64,000 bases of DNA from Paenibacillus sp. FSL K6-0276 (GCF_037977235.1 NZ_CP150276.1:1488001-1552000); one strand, 5' to 3'. Positions 47,255 to 57,211 are shown, numbered from the stretch's first letter. Program-made: numbers and translations. The notes: generated by a model not told the origin, from the letters alone.

Positions 47255-48856
47255 ATGATCAAAGTTTTAATTGTAGATGACGAAATTCTTGTGCGTTTAG
47301 CCCTTAAATCAGGTATTGAATGGAAAACCCATGGCTTTGAATTGATTGGTGAGGCGGATGATGGTGTTTCTGCCCTAAAATATATAGAACAATATCAGCC
47401 GCATATTGTGATTACTGACATTACGATGCCGAATATGAATGGAATTGAGCTCATTCGTGAAGCAAAGAAAATAAACGCCGATATTCACTTTATTATTTTA
47501 AGTTGTCACAATGATTTCGAATTTGTGAAGGAAGGCATGAAATTAGGCGCTGAAGATTATATTCTAAAGCTTTCTATGAATATTGAGAAGCTGGTTGATA
47601 TATTGTTGAATCTCAAAGATAAGATTAAAAGTGGTCCTTCAACAAGAGACGAAACGATGGTCATGAAAGCTCAAGAATCTGATCGTCTAAATTTCATTTA
47701 TAGTTTATTTGATGATTCTTTTCAGTCAAAGGATGAATTAATGAACATGGCTTTAGAGTTGGGATTATCACTCATTGGTAATTACTATGTTATAGGTATT
47801 CTCCAATTCGATAAACAGCAGCATGCTCAAGATAGTAATTACAGTCCAAGGATAAGCTCGGATGATGTTACGTTGAATATCATTGATGACATTATGAAGG
47901 GTTACGGAATGGGCCAAGTTATTTTTTTTGAAAAAGGAATATTTCTATACCTATTTAGTTTTCAATCTCTTATGGAGGCCGAGAAAAATCTTGATCTAAT
48001 TCAATCTATTTGCGAGGAAACGGTTGATTTAATTCGTAAATTTATTCAGATCAAGGCTTCATGCGGGATAGGCTCGATCGTTGAAGGTATCTCCAATACA
48101 AAAGTGTCTTATAATCACGCATATGAAAGCTTAAAAATAAATTTTTATACGGGCCCAATGTCCGTTAATCGTTATAACCCCTCTCAGAATCATGAGGAAT
48201 TCATACTAAAATCCGAAGAATATGATCAACTATTACAGGCCATTGAGATATATGATTTACATTTAATACGAGTGAGATTTATAGATTTGCTAAAAACAAT
48301 GGAACGGCAGCAAGTCATGAGAAGTCAGAATGTAAGGATGTATATTCATAAACTGATATTTTTAATTGAAACGAATATTAAGAAAATAACGAAGCACATT
48401 GGAGAGTATGAGAGTATTACAAGAGCTTATATGTATATTCAAGAGATCCATTTTTTCAATGAAATGATCGAACAAATAGATGCTTGCCTGCAAGATTTTA
48501 TAACAGAAGCGATGCATGAGGATCTGTATGCTTGTAGAACGGAAGTATTTAAAGCGAAAGAGTATGTGCTGAAAAATTATAATCAACCTATTAGTGTTGC
48601 AACAATTAGTAAAATCATTAATATGAATCCTGATTATTTCAGTCATATCTTCAAAAAGGAAGCAGGTATCAACTTCATTGATTATCTGAATGAAATTCGA
48701 ATCGACAAAGCTAAAGAGTTGATGAGAAAGCAAAAGTATAAAATTTATCAAATTGCTGAAATGGTAGGCTATAACAATGATAGTTATTTCATCAAGAAAT
48801 TTAAGCAGATAACAGGTTATAAACCATTGGAATACATGAATGAAATAAAAGGATAA
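47255..48856 (+). CDS. YesN-type AraC-family response regulator
   Basis: A 533-residue regulator. Receiver with VDDEILVRLAL, phospho-acceptor Asp55 in ITDITMPN, but the usual K-P after the conserved lysine is K-L (YILKLS). The C-terminal AraC domain has PISVATISKIINMNPDYFSH and YKIYQIAEMVGYNNDSYF. It lies between the PL8 gene and the importer operon and presumably pairs with the kinase at 39786. It is the best candidate to bind the 66-bp elements at 38292 and 41713. Ribosome site AGAGGGGG precedes the ATG. Confidence 0.92.
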   Translation: MIKVLIVDDEILVRLALKSGIEWKTHGFELIGEADDGVSALKYIEQYQPHIVITDITMPNMNGIELIREAKKINADIHFIILSCHNDFEFVKEGMKLGAEDYILKLSMNIEKLVDILLNLKDKIKSGPSTRDETMVMKAQESDRLNFIYSLFDDSFQSKDELMNMALELGLSLIGNYYVIGILQFDKQQHAQDSNYSPRISSDDVTLNIIDDIMKGYGMGQVIFFEKGIFLYLFSFQSLMEAEKNLDLIQSICEETVDLIRKFIQIKASCGIGSIVEGISNTKVSYNHAYESLKINFYTGPMSVNRYNPSQNHEEFILKSEEYDQLLQAIEIYDLHLIRVRFIDLLKTMERQQVMRSQNVRMYIHKLIFLIETNIKKITKHIGEYESITRAYMYIQEIHFFNEMIEQIDACLQDFITEAMHEDLYACRTEVFKAKEYVLKNYNQPISVATISKIINMNPDYFSHIFKKEAGINFIDYLNEIRIDKAKELMRKQKYKIYQIAEMVGYNNDSYFIKKFKQITGYKPLEYMNEIKG

Positions 48857-48879
48857 GTACAGTTCCTTTCGGAAATAGT

Positions 48880-48923
48880 ATGGCATTAATCTTAGATTTA
48901 TAGCAAAGATTAATGCCATTTTT
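48880..48923 (+). terminator. terminator of the regulator gene
   Basis: TGGCATTAATCTT pairs with AAGATTAATGCCA followed by TTTTT. Confidence 0.9.
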
Positions 48924-49045
48924 GTGTTCCGGTAAAACAAGAAATCAAAGTGCTAAGCAATGGACAATCTTTACTAAGCTTCGTTTATTCTGGCATGAAT
49001 TTGATTATGTTAAGCTTAATCCATCACCAAAAGGGAGGTTTACGA

Positions 49046-50422
49046 ATGAGAAAAATGAAAAGAGTATTCGTTAGTTTATTGATGGTTACCTTAGTTGCAA
49101 CGTTATTTGCTGGATGTTCTAACTCGTCAAAGAATAGTTCCAATGAGAGTTCTCAACCCGATTCAACTGGCAAGACCCAATCTACCTCGGATACAGACAA
49201 AACTGAGGTTGTCGTTTGGAATTTTACTTTCAAGACCGATGAGCAGAAAGCGGAAATCATAAAAGGTTTTGATGCGCTTGGTAAAAATATCAAGCTAACT
49301 TTTAAACCACTGCCTCAAGGGACAACCGAAGAGATTGATCAGAAGCTAGTCACGAACTTAATAGGCGGAGAGAAAATTGATATATTTGATGGATACGTAT
49401 CACAATATTATAATTTTACATCCAAAGGCTTGCTTGAACCTTTAGACGGATATATAGCCAAAGACAACTTTGATGCAAATGCTCTAGGCGAAAGCAACAT
49501 TCAAATGTCCAAGATCGATAATAAATTGTACGGTTTGCCTTATATCAAATCTAAATTCATGCTCTATTATAACAAAGATTTGTTCGATAAGGCTGGGGTA
49601 GCTTATCCAACAGATGATTGGACTTGGAATGATTTCAGAGAAGCAGCCAAGAAATTAACATCCGGTGAAGGTAGTAATAAAATATGGGGATTTACTATGC
49701 CAGATTGGCCACAAACTTGGGGAGGAATGGCAACACAAACAGGTTTGAAATATGTTAATCCTGATAACACTTTAAATCTGGATAAGCCTGCGTTCAAGGA
49801 TGCACTTCAATTTAAGTATGATTTGTCCATGGTTGATAAGAGCGGCCCATCTCTAGCAGAAAATAAAACAACGAAGACCCATTATGCGAAGCAATTTAGC
49901 GCTGGTAACATCGGAATGTTGATCTCAGGCGACTGGTCAATTGGTCAAATTGCATCTAATCAAAATAATGATTTTAAGTTTAAGTATGATATCACTAATA
50001 TTCCTCATCCAGAGGGTGTAGCAAAAGGCACTACGTTCGGTGCTCCGCGATATCTTCTTATGAATTCTAAATCAGATCAAAAAACAAAAGACGCAGCTTG
50101 GGAAGTAATGAAATATTTAAGCTCTGAAGACGTAGCGCTTATTCTAGCGAAATATGCAATTAATTTACCAGCTCTCAATACACCAAAGGTAGAAGAAACA
50201 TTCCTGAAAAATCTTCCGGATTTCGTCGGAAACGGAAAAATGGTATTGGAGAATGTACCATATGTTGAGGAATTACCAATGCATGTGGCCAGTAATGCGA
50301 TTAATAAAGCAATGGGAGAAGAAGCAGAACTTGCTCTAACAGGTACTAAGTCAATAGATCAGGCCATTGCAGATATGCAAAAGCGCGCTACCGATGAAGT
50401 GAACAAGTTAGTCAAGAAGTAA
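49046..50422 (+). CDS. ABC sugar importer solute-binding lipoprotein
   Basis: A 458-residue type-1 extracellular solute-binding protein. Signal peptide ends in the lipobox LFAGC, then a Ser/Asn-rich linker and the fold with VVVWNFTFKTDEQKAEIIKG and KIDIFDGYVSQYYNFTSKGL. The frame is open from 48950 but GGGAGG lies 8 bases before ATG 49046, which gives a proper signal peptide. First gene of an importer operon with two permeases and two hydrolases, so it should bind unsaturated or mannosylated oligosaccharides made by the PL8 lyase. Confidence 0.92.
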   Translation: MRKMKRVFVSLLMVTLVATLFAGCSNSSKNSSNESSQPDSTGKTQSTSDTDKTEVVVWNFTFKTDEQKAEIIKGFDALGKNIKLTFKPLPQGTTEEIDQKLVTNLIGGEKIDIFDGYVSQYYNFTSKGLLEPLDGYIAKDNFDANALGESNIQMSKIDNKLYGLPYIKSKFMLYYNKDLFDKAGVAYPTDDWTWNDFREAAKKLTSGEGSNKIWGFTMPDWPQTWGGMATQTGLKYVNPDNTLNLDKPAFKDALQFKYDLSMVDKSGPSLAENKTTKTHYAKQFSAGNIGMLISGDWSIGQIASNQNNDFKFKYDITNIPHPEGVAKGTTFGAPRYLLMNSKSDQKTKDAAWEVMKYLSSEDVALILAKYAINLPALNTPKVEETFLKNLPDFVGNGKMVLENVPYVEELPMHVASNAINKAMGEEAELALTGTKSIDQAIADMQKRATDEVNKLVKK

Positions 50423-50432
50423 TCTTGTTAAT

Positions 50433-50474
50433 AAATATGGACTGAACGTTCATCGGAATGTTTAGTCCATATTT
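50433..50474 (+). terminator. hairpin between binding-protein and permease genes
   Basis: AAATATGGACT pairs with AGTCCATATTT. No good T-tract after it, so it likely lowers rather than stops transcription into the permeases, giving more binding protein than permease. Confidence 0.7.
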
Positions 50475-50490
50475 GAAAGGAGTGATTGGT

Positions 50491-51375
50491 TTGAGTGCGT
50501 CGAAAATTAACCGACGAGAATCGATGTGGGGATTTTTATTCCTCCTGCCTAATTTGATAGGTTTTGTCTTGTTTTCACTAATACCTGTCGTTGTTGCATT
50601 CGTACTAAGTCTCACGGACTGGGATGGAATTAGTAAGATTAATTTTATGTGGTTTGAAAATTATATAGATTTATTCAAGGATGAATCGTTTAGAATTGCT
50701 CTGTATAACACCTTTATATATACGATTGCTTTTGTTCCATTGACATTGTTTCTTGGATTAATGATTGCCATGTTGCTAAATAACAAATTGAAGGGGATCG
50801 GCGTATATCGATTAATTTATTTTATACCTTATATAGCGTCAGCAGTTGCAATCTCTTATGTATTCAGCGCGCTATTACACCCGACGCTAGGACCGATAAA
50901 TAATATGCTACGGAGCTTCGGTATAGACAATCCCCCACAATGGCTAACAAGTCCTAACTGGGCAATGTTTTCTGTCATCGTGATGTCCGTGTGGAAGAAC
51001 TTTGGTTATTATGTGGTGATGTTTCTGGCAGGTTTGCAGGGAGTTCCGAGTTCACTTTATGAGGCTGCTACTATTGATGGAGCTGGTGGTTGGAACAAAT
51101 TCAAACACATAACAATACCTTTGATTACTCCTGTAACCTTCTTCTGTATCATTATGGCGACAATCAACTCCTTTAAAGTGTTTGATCAGGTTTATATCTT
51201 AACAGAAGGTGGACCAGGAAGAGCAACAACGACAATTGTTCAGTATATTTATGAATCGTCTTTTCAGAATTATCAAATGGGTTATGCAAGTGCAGCAGCC
51301 GTTGTGTTATTCGGAATTATTTTTATTGTAACGCTTGTTCAATACCGTGGACAGAATAAATGGGTTAATTACTAG
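50491..51375 (+). CDS. ABC sugar importer permease (MalF/UgpA type)
   Basis: A 294-residue membrane permease starting with ESMWGFLFLLPNLIGFVLFS and carrying the EAA loop YEAATIDGAGGWNKFKHITI. I use the TTG at 50491 because GAAAGGAG lies 8 bases before it; the frame upstream to 50458 lies within the hairpin. Six predicted helices. Partner of the next gene; no ATPase is encoded here, so a shared ATPase (MsmX-type) is inferred. Confidence 0.9.
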   Translation: MSASKINRRESMWGFLFLLPNLIGFVLFSLIPVVVAFVLSLTDWDGISKINFMWFENYIDLFKDESFRIALYNTFIYTIAFVPLTLFLGLMIAMLLNNKLKGIGVYRLIYFIPYIASAVAISYVFSALLHPTLGPINNMLRSFGIDNPPQWLTSPNWAMFSVIVMSVWKNFGYYVVMFLAGLQGVPSSLYEAATIDGAGGWNKFKHITIPLITPVTFFCIIMATINSFKVFDQVYILTEGGPGRATTTIVQYIYESSFQNYQMGYASAAAVVLFGIIFIVTLVQYRGQNKWVNY

Positions 51376-51394
51376 GAAGAAAGGGAGTGAGGAA

Positions 51395-52255
51395 ATGACA
51401 ACTATAGGCGTACAACGTCACAAATTGTTAAGCCCCCAAAAAGTCAATCATCTTTTGATTCATATCATTCTAATCTCGTTAGGCCTAGTAATGACTGTGC
51501 CGTTCATTTGGATGTTATCGTCTTCGTTAAAGCCGGAGGTCGATATATTTAAAATGCCTATTGAGTGGATTCCGTCGACAATCACGTGGTCCAATTATGC
51601 TGCTTTATTTTCGGAAAGATTTAATTTTGGTTTGTTTTACAAGAATACTTTTATTATTGCCAGTTCAGTTACTATATTACAGCTAATCACATGTTCTTTG
51701 GCAGGCTATGCCTTCTCAAAAATTAAATTTAAGGGAAGAGATACCATCTTCCTATGTTACTTGGGTACGATGATGGTACCGTTCCAAGTAACGATGATCC
51801 CGTTATTTATCATTATGAGAATCCTTGGTCTAGTCGATACTCAATTATCCATTATTTTAATGAGTGCCTTTAGCGCTTACGGTGTTTTCTTGCTTCGACA
51901 ATTCTATCTAACCTTGCCGATCGAAATATCTGAGGCTGCGATGATTGATGGTTGTAATCATTTCCAAATTTATTATCGGATTATGCTTCCGAATATAATA
52001 CCAGCGATGTCAACGTTAATCTTATTTACTTTTCTCGGGCAGTGGAACGACTTTATTGTACCGTTTATTTTCCTGAATTCTCCTGAAAACTTCACGATAA
52101 CGATAGGTCTTAAAGCATTTGTATCTGATTATGATGTAGAATTTGGCAAGATTATGGCAGGCACGGCCATGTCGATCATTCCGATATTGGCTATCTTCTT
52201 TGCAGTTCAGAAGCAATTTATCGAAGGAGTGGCTTTATCTGGTATTAAAGGTTAG
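51395..52255 (+). CDS. ABC sugar importer permease (MalG type)
   Basis: A 286-residue permease with six helices (HIILISLGLVMTVPFIWMLS near the start) and the EAA loop SEAAMIDGCNHFQIYYRIML. Ends FIEGVALSGIKG as usual for the family. ATG 51395 is supported by AAAGGGAGTGAGG; the frame upstream to 51335 overlaps the previous gene and is not used. 19 bases separate it from the first permease gene. Confidence 0.92.
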   Translation: MTTIGVQRHKLLSPQKVNHLLIHIILISLGLVMTVPFIWMLSSSLKPEVDIFKMPIEWIPSTITWSNYAALFSERFNFGLFYKNTFIIASSVTILQLITCSLAGYAFSKIKFKGRDTIFLCYLGTMMVPFQVTMIPLFIIMRILGLVDTQLSIILMSAFSAYGVFLLRQFYLTLPIEISEAAMIDGCNHFQIYYRIMLPNIIPAMSTLILFTFLGQWNDFIVPFIFLNSPENFTITIGLKAFVSDYDVEFGKIMAGTAMSIIPILAIFFAVQKQFIEGVALSGIKG

Positions 52256-52292
52256 ATATTAATTGGATTGAAAATCAGGAAGGAGCATTCCA

Positions 52293-53507
52293 ATGTCAGT
52301 TGATCCTCAATTACGTGAAATCGTCAAAAATCAAGCGCAGTTCCAGCGCACATTCTCACAATCCCAATTTAAGCAGTCACTTGATTTTGTATTGAAACGA
52401 ATTGATGCAAATTTAGAAACGTTTACGTATAAGTTTCCTTCTGCAAACAGTGTGAATCTTGTGTACGAACCCGTTGAGAATGCGAGTACCGTACATGCAT
52501 CGGATTGGACATCGGGATTCTGGACAGGGATGATTTGGCTTGCTTATGAGCTTACGGGTGATCCTAAGTATCGCCACGCGGGCGACATTCAAGTAGAAAG
52601 CTTCAAACAACGATTTGTCGATCGTGCTATTTTAAATCATCATGATATCGGTTTCTTATATTCACCTTCTTGTGTGGCAAGCTTCAAGCTCACTGGTAGT
52701 GAATCAGCTAAGATCATAGCACTTGATGCAGCCAAGCTGCTGGCAATGCGCTTCCGTGAAAAGGCTGGTATTATTCAAGTCCGAGGTCATTTGGATGATC
52801 TAAATCACCATGAACGAGGTGTATTTATCATCGATTGTTCTATGAACGTACCGCTCCTTCATTGGGCGACTCAAATGACCGGTGACAGCACTTATTCGGA
52901 TAAAGCATTCCGACACATCAAACAAGTCGCCAAGTATATGGTTCGACCAGATGGCTCGACCCATCAACATTTCCATATTGATGTTGACACAGGGGAACAG
53001 GTAAAAGGATGGACAGGGCAAGGCTACGGGACAGATGATGCGTGTTGGTCCAGAGGACAAGCTTGGGCGCTATACGGTCTTGCGCTTGATTATAGATTCT
53101 CTGGGGATCCAGAGATAATAGAGGCAGCCAAATCTGTCGCCAACTATTTTCTTAATCGGTTGCCTGAAGACCTTGTATGCAATTGGGATTTAATATTTTT
53201 GGCTAATGACGGGCAACGTGATTCATCGGCTGCAGCGATTGCGGTATGCGGATTACTGGAGTTGGCAAGACAGCTCCCGGTGCTTGATGAAGACCGGCAT
53301 CTCTATGAACAAGCAGCATTAACTATACTGGAATCGCTGGCGGATCGTTATACGACAGAGGACCACCCGGAATCGAATGGAATTCTACAGCACGCGGTCT
53401 ATGCATACAACGGCGATTTAGGTGTAGATGAATGCTGCATATGGGGCGATTATTTCTATATGGAGGCGCTTGTGAGAGTGATTCGAAACTGGAGACCGTA
53501 CTGGTAA
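52293..53507 (+). CDS. GH88 unsaturated glucuronyl hydrolase
   Basis: A 404-residue cytoplasmic enzyme that removes 4,5-unsaturated glucuronic acid from the non-reducing end of oligosaccharides produced by polysaccharide lyases. The (alpha/alpha)6 barrel shows SDWTSGFWTGMIWLAYELTG, Asp118 in HHDIGFLYSP and Asp181 in IIDCSMNVPLL, which correspond to the catalytic pair of Bacillus sp. GL1 UGL, as well as DDACWSRGQAWALYG and DSSAAAIAVCGLLE. Spacing to the upstream permease is 37 bases with AAGGAG before the ATG, so it belongs to the importer operon. It acts directly after the PL8 lyase in the pathway. Confidence 0.94.
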   Translation: MSVDPQLREIVKNQAQFQRTFSQSQFKQSLDFVLKRIDANLETFTYKFPSANSVNLVYEPVENASTVHASDWTSGFWTGMIWLAYELTGDPKYRHAGDIQVESFKQRFVDRAILNHHDIGFLYSPSCVASFKLTGSESAKIIALDAAKLLAMRFREKAGIIQVRGHLDDLNHHERGVFIIDCSMNVPLLHWATQMTGDSTYSDKAFRHIKQVAKYMVRPDGSTHQHFHIDVDTGEQVKGWTGQGYGTDDACWSRGQAWALYGLALDYRFSGDPEIIEAAKSVANYFLNRLPEDLVCNWDLIFLANDGQRDSSAAAIAVCGLLELARQLPVLDEDRHLYEQAALTILESLADRYTTEDHPESNGILQHAVYAYNGDLGVDECCIWGDYFYMEALVRVIRNWRPYW

Positions 53508-53643
53508 TGTTGAGTCATTTTGCTCTTGCGATTTGTACGAGTTGGTCGGCATCGTGAGAAGAGGTTACTGGGGACTGAGGCTTAAGAATAGAAAAAGGGA
53601 AGATAAATTCCAAGCAATATGTCAGACATTTTATTAGTGAAAT

Positions 53644-53691
53644 AAAAATGGACAGAGTTTTCAGAATGCATCTGAATCTCTATCCATTTTT
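53644..53691 (+). terminator. terminator after the GH88 gene
   Basis: AAAAATGGACAGAG pairs with CTCTATCCATTTTT around a smaller inner stem. Works in both directions. Confidence 0.85.
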
Positions 53692-53711
53692 GTTTAGAAA
53701 TACCATTTTTA

Positions 53712-54488
53712 TTTACTACGGCCAGTGCGCTGCGCAATTCTGAATTTGGCTTCAGGAGAAATACGGAAATCTTGAAGAAGTCAATAAGTGGTGGAACATG
53801 AGCTTCTGGGGACATACCGTCTATGACTGGGAAGAAATCGTACCGCCTTCGAATCTCAATAACGATAATCGCTACAATCAAGGCATGTCGCTGGATTATA
53901 AAAGATTCATGTCCGACTCCATCCTCGCCTGCTACCAAGGGGAATTCGATGCGATAAAGCGCGTGACGCCCGATATTCCGATTACGACGAACATCTGGGG
54001 TCTAAAAAATAATCTAGATCTTCACAAGTGGGGGCAGCACATGGATGTTGTTTCGTGGGACAGCTACCCGTCAATGAACGAACCTATGAGCAATGTCGCG
54101 AAGCGTCACGACTTTATGCGCGGACTAAAGAACGGGCAGCCGTGCATGCTAATGGAGCAAACGCCAAGTCAGCAGAACTGGCAGAAGTATAACAGCTTAA
54201 AGCGCCCCGGTGTGATGCGTCTTTGGAGCTATTGCAATTTCTGCGTTCGGAATGCTGGAATTGTTGGAGCATTTAGATCCTTCAGTTGCTGAAACTGAAT
54301 TTATCAAAGAAGCGGTCACTCGTTCTATGGAGTCTCTCGTATTGAATTACTCGACGATCAACGAGACGGAAGCACAAGGGCTGTTGAAGCATGGTTCGTA
54401 CCATGTAAGAGGGAATGCTTCACCGGATGATTACATGATCTGGGGCGATTATTATAACTTAGAAGCACTTCTACGAATCTATGAATAA
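53712..54488 (+). pseudogene. fusion of a GH42 beta-galactosidase fragment and a GH88 fragment
   Basis: Two gene pieces joined near 54228. The first (about 53712-54228) is the middle of a GH42 beta-galactosidase: WLQEKYGNLEEVNKWWNMSF, HTVYDWEEIVPPS, MSLDYKRFMSD and VVSWDSYPS with an in-frame stop before IWLQEKY. The second (54229-54488) is the C-terminus of another GH88-type hydrolase: GMLELLEHLDPSVAE, then QGLLKHGSYHV, MIWGDYYNLEALLRIYE. The GH42 nucleophile region and the GH88 active site are missing. It shows that the locus once also held a beta-galactosidase and a second glucuronyl hydrolase. Confidence 0.75.
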
Positions 54489-54499
54489 TTTAGTGACAA

Positions 54500-54537
54500 T
54501 CAGGACAACCCTTCACGGAAATAATCTGTTTGTCCTT
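54500..54537 (+). terminator. terminator after the GH42/GH88 remnant
   Basis: AGGACAA pairs with TTGTCCT and TTG follows. Confidence 0.6.
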
Positions 54538-54595
54538 TGTGCAAATAGACTTGCGAAGTGGTGTTGTTTAGGACATAAAATTATGAGGAGGAAAA

Positions 54596-56707
54596 ATGAA
54601 TACCATCAAAACAGTTCACGTCATTTTTAAAACACATCTGGATGTTGGATTCACTGATTTAGCTGAAAATGTTATTAACCAATATATGGAGCAATATATT
54701 CCAAAGGCGCTTCAGTTAGCAGAAGATTTACAGCGTAATGACGGCTCTGCGCAATTCGTGTGGACCACAGGTTCATGGTTAATCAACGAATATTTGAAAA
54801 AAGCGAGTAAAGAACAAATCAGAAAGATGGAAAATGCGATAACTGCTGGCAGAATTGCATGGCATGGATTGCCGTTTACAACTCATACCGAATTGGTAGA
54901 TCCTCGATTGTTCGAGTACGGATTGTCAATCGCTCAGAAACTGAATGCCCGATTCGGGAAAAGCACGATAACTGCCAAAATGACAGATGTTCCTGGACAT
55001 ACGATCGGGATGGTGCCTCTCTTGGCTAAATACGGAATTCGCTACTTGCACCTAGGGGTCAATCCGGCTTCGAAGGTGCCTAGCGTACCGGAGATTTTTG
55101 TGTGGAGAGCGCAAGACGGTTCGGAAGTTATTGTCAATTACGCTAGTAATTATGGGAACATCGTACAGATCGAGGGATGCGAGGATGCAATGGTATTCGC
55201 TCATACAGGTGATAATTGTGGCCCCCCATCCATCGAGGATATTCAATTGGAATTTGCCAAGCTTTCTGAGAAGTTTCCTGGAGCTGTTATTCAAGCCTCT
55301 ACAATGGAAGCATTTGTATCTAAAATGCTTGATTTCAAAGACCACTTTCCTGTTGTTTGTGAAGAAATCGGCGATACGTGGATTCACGGAGCTGCGTCCG
55401 ATCCAACGAAAATACAACAATACCGAGATTTGTTAAGACTTCGTGATAAATGGCTTACAAAGGGACGACTTGACCCAGCAAGTGAAGAATATTCAAACTT
55501 TAGCGATAAGCTGTTATTAATTCCCGAGCATACCTGGGGGATGGATGAAAAGAAATTCCTCGCGGATTTTAAGCATTATTCTATAAGCGAATTCAAGGCA
55601 GCGAGGCAAGCTGATGTCGTGTCTAAAGACGCTATTCCTGACAAATACGCCTATATCGGATCTTTTGCAATGGATGAAGGGGATGGTCTATCCTCTGAAT
55701 TGTTCGCCTCTGAGGGGAGAAAACGGAGTTTTCACTTATTCGAAAGTTCCTTTCAAGAGAAGCGTGAATACCTTCAACAGGCTATTCAATGCTTATCGGC
55801 AGACAAGCAGCTTGAAGCAACTGAAGTATTAAGACATTCGACGGCCGCTAAGGAAGAACTAACGGAAAGCAATAGCCTCAATTTAAGATTAAGAACAACC
55901 TATCCATTGGGTCGATTCGAGGTTGAGTTTGATACAGATGGTTCCATTTGCAAACTTGTGGATGAGAATGGAAAGGTATGGGCAGACGAATCTCACCGCT
56001 TGGGCTGTTTTGAATACCAGACATTTGGTTCGGATGATTACCAACATTGGTTCGAGCATTATGTGGTGCAACGGAGCAAAACGTATAAATGGGCAGACGC
56101 GGATTTTGGTAAGCCAGGTATGGAATTTGCGGAGCCAAAGCCTGAGAATCGTAAATTTGTGCCAAGTGTGACTCGTATTACTGCCTGTTTGAAGGATGAC
56201 TTTGATCTGGTTCAAGTTCAACTTTCGATGCCGACGTGTTGTGTTCAATTACATGGTGCGCCAAATGAAATTTGTATCGCATATCGTTTTAATAAATATC
56301 AGCGAAGCATAGATGCTGAACTGAAATGGTTTGATAAGCAAGCATACCGTATGCCAGAAGCAAGCTGGTTCTCATTTGTTTTAAAGACGGATAACCCGAA
56401 TCTATGGAAGATGGATAAAATGGGCACTATGATATCGCCTTTAGAGGTCGTAAAGAATGGAAACCGGAACTTACATGCGGTAAATTCAGGTGTTTATTAT
56501 GAGGGAAGTGATGGTAGTGCTTCGATTCAAACGATAGACGTTCCATTGGTAGCCCCAGGCAGGAAGAGACTTTTGCAATTTGATAATACTTTTGTTTCTT
56601 TAGATGGAGGCATGCATTTCCTACTACATAATAATGTTTGGGGGACAAATTTTCCAATGTGGTTTGAAGATGATGTAAAGTTCAGATTCGTGATCAAGTT
56701 AGATTAA
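54596..56707 (+). CDS. GH38-type glycoside hydrolase (DUF5054), probable alpha-mannosidase
   Basis: A 703-residue cytoplasmic protein. The N-terminal GH38-like barrel opens with VIFKTHLDVGFTD (equivalent of the HxHxD zinc motif region, here with K-T-H-x-D) and includes HGLPFTTHTELVDPRLFEYG, KMTDVPGHTIGMVPLLAKYG with the catalytic Asp candidate, and IPEHTWGMDEK. The C-terminal beta-sandwich region fits the DUF5054 branch. Ribosome site GAGGAGG precedes the ATG. GH38 enzymes remove alpha-mannose; here the target is probably the alpha-mannosyl residue of xanthan side chains exposed after lyase and GH88. Function is inferred from fold and neighbours. Confidence 0.8.
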   Translation: MNTIKTVHVIFKTHLDVGFTDLAENVINQYMEQYIPKALQLAEDLQRNDGSAQFVWTTGSWLINEYLKKASKEQIRKMENAITAGRIAWHGLPFTTHTELVDPRLFEYGLSIAQKLNARFGKSTITAKMTDVPGHTIGMVPLLAKYGIRYLHLGVNPASKVPSVPEIFVWRAQDGSEVIVNYASNYGNIVQIEGCEDAMVFAHTGDNCGPPSIEDIQLEFAKLSEKFPGAVIQASTMEAFVSKMLDFKDHFPVVCEEIGDTWIHGAASDPTKIQQYRDLLRLRDKWLTKGRLDPASEEYSNFSDKLLLIPEHTWGMDEKKFLADFKHYSISEFKAARQADVVSKDAIPDKYAYIGSFAMDEGDGLSSELFASEGRKRSFHLFESSFQEKREYLQQAIQCLSADKQLEATEVLRHSTAAKEELTESNSLNLRLRTTYPLGRFEVEFDTDGSICKLVDENGKVWADESHRLGCFEYQTFGSDDYQHWFEHYVVQRSKTYKWADADFGKPGMEFAEPKPENRKFVPSVTRITACLKDDFDLVQVQLSMPTCCVQLHGAPNEICIAYRFNKYQRSIDAELKWFDKQAYRMPEASWFSFVLKTDNPNLWKMDKMGTMISPLEVVKNGNRNLHAVNSGVYYEGSDGSASIQTIDVPLVAPGRKRLLQFDNTFVSLDGGMHFLLHNNVWGTNFPMWFEDDVKFRFVIKLD

Positions 56708-56747
56708 CCGTCGATAGAGGACTACATCCTTTTTTAATTCGAAATTG

Positions 56748-57211
56748 AAGTTCAACATATTCTTTAGCAAAGAGGAAGCACGAAAAATTCAAACCTTGGT
56801 TAACGATATCAATACTTACGCGAACAGCAAGGGTTCGAAATATGAAAAAACTTACCTCTAAACGCAATTGGGTGGACAGCTTTAGAGTTCTTTTGAGAAA
56901 ACAGGGTATATTACAGTAGCGTTATGCAAATTGGGATCCAAAAATACCATTGAAATGTGGTGTTTGCTCCAAATATGATAGCCTTAATATTAAAGGGAAA
57001 ATCCGCACGAACTCCAATTTGTCGCCGTAGCGGAAGCTGACCCTGAACGGCGGACAAAGTTCGCTGAAGCCCCAAAGAAAGAAGAAGAAACGGTTCCAGA
57101 AACATCCTTCGATATTCTGGAGAGTACTAGGATAGTACGGTAGGGTTACAATATCTTCGAGCAAGATGGTATGATCCGAGTGTAGGTCGATTTATGAGTG
57201 AGGATACGCAT
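56748..57211 (+). pseudogene. mosaic of three gene fragments (binding protein?, Gfo/Idh, RHS)
   Basis: About 56748-56830: FSKEEARKIQTLVNDINTYA resembles the C-terminal region of LplA-type binding proteins (low support). 57015-57118: FVAVAEADPERRTKFAE, the second strand and helix of a Gfo/Idh dehydrogenase Rossmann fold. 57143-57211: LQYLRARWYDPSVGRFMSED, the highly conserved end of the RHS core. None has a start or end. The pieces are joined without any repeat sequence I can see, as are other fragments in this window. Confidence 0.6.
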
